Under the pieces are notes generated by a model. It was not told the DNA's origin, ran no database searches, and saw nothing but the letters and a program-made list of their open reading frames with translations. This document shows, piece after piece, positions 58,735 through 64,000 of a stretch of 64,000 nucleotides of DNA. The stretch is from Isoetes taiwanensis. Its lineage: Eukaryota > Streptophyta > Lycopodiopsida > Isoetales > Isoetaceae. Each line of letters starts with the position of its first letter. The stretch's first letter is position 1. Where the stretch lies: assembly GCA_021234155.1 (NCBI GenBank), contig JAJEKV010000687.1:51953-115952 (forward strand), read 5' to 3'. Position numbers and translations under genes: made by a program.

Positions 58735-59928
58735 AAGTTATTTGATATTCTAGCACATCTAGCCTTCTTTCTTCATAAATTGTCATTTTGAAAAGCACTT
58801 GGGCCCCGGATATGCAATAAAAAATCTATTTGACAACCCTTGGGTGCTTGGACTATGCACAAAATGCTACCTTTCAAAGTTACCATTTTAAGACCCTTAT
58901 AATTGGAATTTCATGTGTCACGACTCATTAAGGGACACTTGTCATTGAATAATGTTAAGGGAAGGTTATATAGGCCCTTGTAGGCACTTATGGCACTTAA
59001 ATACCTTATTAAGTCTTTTTAAAGAATTACCACGGTCTCATTGACATAAATGAAAAGTCGTAATGCATGCTAAGGGATGACACTCTTTTGAATATTTATG
59101 GAATTCTATATATGGCATTAATGATTCACATGTTGTAGAGCAATTAAGAGTAAATTATAAACATCCATATATCCACACCTATCCTTTTTACTTAAAGGGG
59201 TTTTTCGTTTTACCTTTACCATGCATGAAAACTTTCTTGCATGCACTTTTTCTAATTTAAGTGATGTTTGCTAATTTGCTTTATCTCGAAATTCAATTTG
59301 CATGCGACCTTTACAAAGAAATTTATCAGCGAGGCCCGCGACGCCCTTGAAATATTCTTCTCCAACCCGCTTCAAAGAAGTTTTGTGCTAAGTCCAGGTC
59401 GTCTCCACCGGACATCCTCGATGCAGCGATAGAGATGTAGCATGTTGGTTGCGCTCATCCCGCATCGCGGAGGCAAGTCAAAGACATGCTGTTGGACCCC
59501 ATATTCTTTGGCTGGGAATGGTCTAGAGTGCCGGCATAGAATATTCCCCATAAACTACCGCAATCTAATGGCCTCGGCTCCTTTGTAAGTCCGGCGTGGT
59601 TAAGCCATGTACTTTGGAACTATATCTCATAGAATTGCCGTGTTATGCAGCGGCATAACATATTGTGATTCAATTGCTTGTTGGGCGCGGCTTGTGTCGT
59701 GCACATTTCATCTCATCGAGCCATTTTAGGTGATGGCAATGGTTTTGTTCATTGAGCATTGTTTGTGGACATCCATATTATTTATTGTTTGCAGATGGTG
59801 GGAATTCAAAGTTTTAACGCATGCATAAAAGGAGGATTTTGACATTGCACATTATGGCATTGAAAAGTAATGCAAAGACATTTATACTAGGTGTTTCAGT
59901 GTGTTTCATAATCCTAGTGGAGTCACGG
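58735..59928. other. No recognisable gene
   Basis: AT-rich with a GC-richer island at about 59330-59700 that is not open in any long frame. Confidence 0.4.
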
Positions 59929-60020
59929 TGGCAATATGGCCCAAACCATATATGGCAAATCTCTCATTAATTGGCAATATGGCCCCAAACCACATATGGC
60001 ACCAAAATCTCTCTTTAATT
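59929..60020. repeat. Two tandem units of about 43-48 bp
   Basis: TGGCAATATGGCC, CAAACCA, ATATGGCA and AAATCTCTC occur twice in the same order, the second unit with short insertions. Confidence 0.7.
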
Positions 60021-60805
60021 TTGGACTTTGGACCATTGTAGATGTCTCACTTTGAATACTTTATAAAACACGCCATTGTAATGGACACCTCTTATTTATA
60101 TGAACAATCTCACAGATGGATTGATGCGTTAATAATTATCTTAGCATTAAGCTCCAATTACCATTTGTACAAAGAAATCACCGTGCACTTTTCCCATACT
60201 ATTTTGACCTTTGAAAAGCCCAACTGAAACTGCTGAATGCTTACAACTAGCTCCCATGGTCATGCTTGCAGTTTATTAAACAACTTAAAGTCAAAGTCTA
60301 GGTTACAGATTAAAAAGAGACTCACTTGTACCTGATCCTCAGTGTGCATGGACATATAATCATAGGAAGAGAAAAGAACTGCAAACAGATGAAGACTGCA
60401 AAACAGCTTCCAAAAATAATTTAAGAAGACATTTAAGCGAAGCTACCGAATTTAGGGGGCAACTTCAGTAGCGAGAAATTAAGTGTGAAAGAGCAGGATA
60501 GCTTTTTAGTACCAGTGCCTCGTAGCTAAACTCCATAAAATTTTGTGCTGCAACTAAGGACATAGACCTATAAAGTTTATGAACCATTACCTTCATTTCA
60601 TTGATGGTAAAATACTTCTCATTTGGATTACATGGCATAAGATCAACGAAATTGAGAAAACTGCCATCACTTTTCTGCACACAAACTCATTTGCTGTCAT
60701 CCTCAATGTTAAGCCAGAGGAGTCAATGCCTCTTTCAAAGGAAACGCTAATTCAAAGCTTTGACCTTAGGTGATTGCGACATGAAATGTTTGAGAAATAA
60801 ATGAA

Positions 60806-61385
60806 TTACACTTTAGCTATACCTAACTGTCCTGGTGAATCAACCCCCTTTAGTTTCCCACCTACATGTTCACTCTTGCATTCCCTAATGGCAGCTGCAC
60901 CTTGTTTTCTTCTAATCCGTTGACCTTGACGAATATCCTTGGCAGCTTGAACCCTGCGTTCTATTTCCAGGGCTTGTGAAAAATCCCAAACTCTTATTGT
61001 TCGCTCCTCCCCTCCACTAATAATTTTATCAGCACCAATATCCACCGAATAAGCACTCTGATGAGAAGTTGTAAGATACCGCTGAACCGTATCACCTTCT
61101 TTCACAACGAAAGAATGCACTGGTCGATGAACCTTAATAGAAGGGCCCTTTTTCATGGCATGCCTGAGATCCATCATTGCAAGTGTCCCTTCACCAGAAG
61201 CTGATAGAAGCCAAGGATCATCAAAAGCTAAAGAAAGTACAGCTGAAGTATGTGGAATCCATGCAGCCACTGTATCCTTACAACCTCCAAATTCTGCTGC
61301 AGTTGTATCAGATCTGGGAGGAATGCGATCATCAAACATCCGCACTGCTCCATCCTCTCCTCCACTGATGACATAATGCCCCGAC
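60806..61385 (-). CDS. Last exon of a WD40-repeat gene (F-box/WD40-like)
   Basis: The minus-strand frame follows an acceptor (ATTCAG/G at 61386-61388) and ends with a stop after GIAKV. It starts YVISGGEDGAVRMFDDR, a WD40 strand. Further blades follow: SAVLSLAFDDPWLLSASGEG...MMDLR and DKIISGGEERTIRVWDFSQ. The C-terminus is basic (EIERRVQAAKDIRQGQRIRRK ... GGKLKG). That tail recalls plant F-box/WD40 proteins of the Arabidopsis At3g52030 type, from memory, whose role is presumed substrate recognition in an SCF ubiquitin ligase. No internal break is seen, so it may be functional. Upstream exons were not found in the 2.6 kb to the window edge; an intact gene with a long intron or a retained single exon are both possible. 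Confidence 0.6.
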
Positions 61386-61388
61386 CTG

Positions 61389-62920
61389 AATGTTTGCTAT
61401 AGCTCCAAGCCCCGGCTCTAAGCTCCAGGCTCCCAAAATGAAAGCTCACTACGAATTTTCCAAAAACCCTAGGCAAAATTTTGGTTTCCTCACGCCGATT
61501 TTTGCTGAAGCGACTTCAATCGCGGTTTTCTTTGGAGTCCTCTAGCACCTCTCCGCGCCAATTTATTGAGCTAGAGCGACCTACGAGGTTAGAATCCTCG
61601 ATAAGACATAGCTATGGCGAGGCGACCATCCGGATTAAATGCGGTGACCCTACCTGCCGGAGCGGAAACGGGGGCCGTACACCACTATTTTTTTTCACAG
61701 ACCATTTTTTACGGCTTTTTTGTTTCCCTATCCCCGAGAGAATACATGGCGGGAATCAACCCCGAATATGCTAAAGGCATCTTGCCCATAATAATTATAT
61801 ATGTTAAGAATATGCAACTTTACTTGTAGAATTTGGCCTATGGGAGAACCACGTTTGCATGACTTTTAAAATATCTTTGGTGATAATGGGTTGCGAAGGA
61901 GCTTTTCATGCAACTTTTCCTTGCAGACTTATATTTTGCAATACGAGTTTACGTGATTGGTGAATAAAGGTTTGAAAAAAAATGCCTTGTGAATGTTTTT
62001 GGAGTTTTAATGCCTTGAATATTTATTTGATATGCATAACGAGGAATACACAACTAGGGTTGGCTAATGGTCAAAGGTTTGGTGAACTATACTTTCGGTG
62101 CTTTTAAACCCTTAGATAAACTTCTCCTTCTCCTCACATACATTTTTCGACATAGTAGACCCTATGGAATAAGGCGTATCTACCGACATATTTTGAGGTT
62201 TTGTTTTACTTTCGAAGCCTGGCGGCGACCACTGGGCGCGGGTACGATAGGAGATTTGGCTCAGACTTACTCCATGTTTTCAGCTGATGGCACTGATAAT
62301 AGATTCGCCAAGATACTCATATGTCTACGTTCTCAAAATTTTTGCTTGATTTGACTCATAAATACTGAAAGTTGCAAGGGAAAGCTTAGTGGCAGATCTT
62401 TAAATCCAATGAAGATAAGTCTTGGTGCATGATAAAAATGATACAAGTTTGCAAGGGCTTTCCTTGGTGGAAGCAAAACGTTGTGGCAAAGCGGCTCTGA
62501 TACAATGATAGAATGTTGAGGGGGAAAATGGATTTAATACAAACATGATGAAGCTGCAATGAAAAGCTCAGAGCCGTAAGATACGGCAAAAAGAGCAGGC
62601 ATTGACAGGTTATGCAGCAAAGAAAGCTTCACTAAGAAAAAAACGCCCGGCTTGGAGTATTGAGGGCATGCAGACGGTGATACTTTGAAAGGCAATGGAA
62701 GTAGTAATACTAGAGCGGCGACAATATAATGGACAACAATACAAGCTTCGGATAACTTTGAAGATGATGGCGTGCTTCTCAATCGGGTTCTTGACTTGTT
62801 TTTCATAATGCTTTAGAAATATACACAATGAAAATGGGTTAGTTTTATGAACTACATTTTATTGTAGCATGATCTAATCCAGTCATTTTTAATTGTTTTT
62901 TGTGGTTTACCTAATTCTAG
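61389..62920. other. Possible intron or flank; no gene recognised
   Basis: Upstream side of the WD40 exon. Several short frames occur without motifs; a GC-richer patch at 61480-61690 is not matched to a family. Confidence 0.35.
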
Positions 62921-63012
62921 TATGAGATCCTTAAATATTCATGATGCTACACTTTTGTCATGGTTTAATAGGACTCGGTATGAGATCCTTAAACATTTTC
63001 AAGATGCTATAC
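62921..63012. repeat. Imperfect direct repeat of about 34 bp
   Basis: GTATGAGATCCTTAAA followed by ATT, ATGATGCTA-type sequence and AC occurs at 62921 and at 62979, separated by about 24 bp. Confidence 0.6.
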
Positions 63013-64000
63013 AATGCATAATGCATGAACTTGGATTAATAATTCTTGTTTTAAGCCTAAACTGAGTAGATTTCCTAGTCACATAAATAGAACGAGTTAT
63101 AATGTCAAGATCTGGCGTTATATTTCTAATATATACAAGGTCTGCAATGATCACGGATATGGAAGTGAGGATCTATTGTTTGGTAAGATAAGGTGAGGCA
63201 ATTTGTTGGCAATATGGAAGGCCTTCAAGGGTAAGATGATATATTACATGCTGGAATTTGTGTACAACCACAAGGCCTTGAAATTTTTAGGGTAAAGAGG
63301 TTGGCCAGCAGTACTTAAAATGTTAAGTGTTCTTAGCAATTGTTCACAAGAAAATACGACAAAGAGTGGTTTCTACCTTCTCTTATGCACTTTTTTTTTT
63401 TTTTCAATATATTATGGTTATTACTTGGCGTTCATGTTAAATGTATAAGGTTGAAGGCTGAAAAGCCATGAGATTCTTTTACTTACGTTAGTAGCTTTGC
63501 ATTTTACCCTATTTATAGGCTAACTTGCTTTAGTTCCTCTGGTGCGGTAAGGGATCTCATCTACCTCTCAATTTGATGATTCCATGGCCTTTTCGGGCTT
63601 GGGTTACATTACTTTAAAAAGCATATGGTTCAAAGAAGGTTTAGCTATTAAAAAGGATATTAAAATTCATGACCAAAAAGTCTTCTTTAAGCTCTTGGGT
63701 TCTCTCTTTTCCCTAAATCTAAATCTTGCAAGTGCAAAATCAGGCAACAAGTTGATCTTGTGGAAAAAGCATTCATATCTTCTTTGACTATAAACATTCT
63801 GAACTAGTCTTTTGCATATCTACTTTTTTCTAAGATCTTACCTTGGCGGATAGGCCATATTTAGTTGTTCTAACTATCTAGAGCGTATTTGTGGAAATTT
63901 AAATGGGAAAACAATTTTTAGAAAAGGATGTCTATCTTTTGCATGATTTTTGTACTTGGAACCTTGATACTCTAAGTCTAGCATATGATATGTTTACTAG
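63013..64000. other. No recognisable gene
   Basis: AT-rich with a T-run near 63390 and a 67-codon frame (63584-63787) without a motif. Confidence 0.4.

Noticed and set aside
1-64000. CRISPR array, bacterial operons, rRNA genes
   Set aside because: No regularly spaced identical repeats, no ribosome-binding-site-led gene strings and no rRNA-like stretches were seen; the content is plant nuclear.

Overview
The window is nuclear DNA of a land plant. Plant L1-type LINEs with a DUF4283-like ORF1 and a zf-RVT tail, a Ty3/gypsy element, hAT fragments, a decayed plant receptor-kinase and one exon of a WD40 gene all point that way. The species cannot be read from the sequence. Penelope-like and HUH-type elements together would fit a fern, lycophyte, bryophyte or conifer better than a typical angiosperm, but that is inference. 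Almost everything recognisable is mobile-element sequence, and most reading frames are broken.

Layout: 0.1-1.8 kb, relic of a receptor-like kinase. 5.5-10.2 kb (minus), LINE-1A, an L1-type element with ORF2 only. 10.3 and 11.2 kb, two fold-back hairpins. 11.9-13.1 kb (plus), a decayed gene with the HUH and YxxK motifs of rolling-circle Rep endonucleases (Replitron-like). 15.8-16.1 kb, a MITE with 26-bp inverted ends. 16.2-17.1 kb, an old relative of the long repeat described next, cut by LINE-1B (17.1-24.0 kb, minus), which has ORF1 and ORF2. 24.3-27.05 kb, two nearly identical 0.9-kb direct repeats, each ending in a GC hairpin plus a T-run. 27.08-35.6 kb (plus), a Penelope-like retroelement: two 2.1-2.2-kb LTR-like direct repeats flank a 4.2-kb interior whose reverse transcriptase is intact, with at least two predicted introns, one lying mostly inside the left repeat. 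36.0-37.6 kb, C-terminal part of a hAT transposase. 38.65-52.78 kb, a Ty3/gypsy element (about 0.6-kb LTRs, possible GAGAT target duplication), with a 3.2-kb non-autonomous LTR element nested in it at 45.2-48.4 kb in the opposite orientation. 53.2-60.8 kb, small repeats, a LINE endonuclease scrap and the N-terminal part of a hAT transposase. 60.8-61.4 kb (minus), the last exon of a WD40 (probably F-box/WD40) gene, the only plausible host coding exon.

The two most unusual items are the intron-containing Penelope-like element at 27-35.6 kb, with a diverged third repeat copy at 16-17 kb, and the HUH/Rep-like gene relic at 12 kb. All similarity calls are by eye; no alignment or database search was run.
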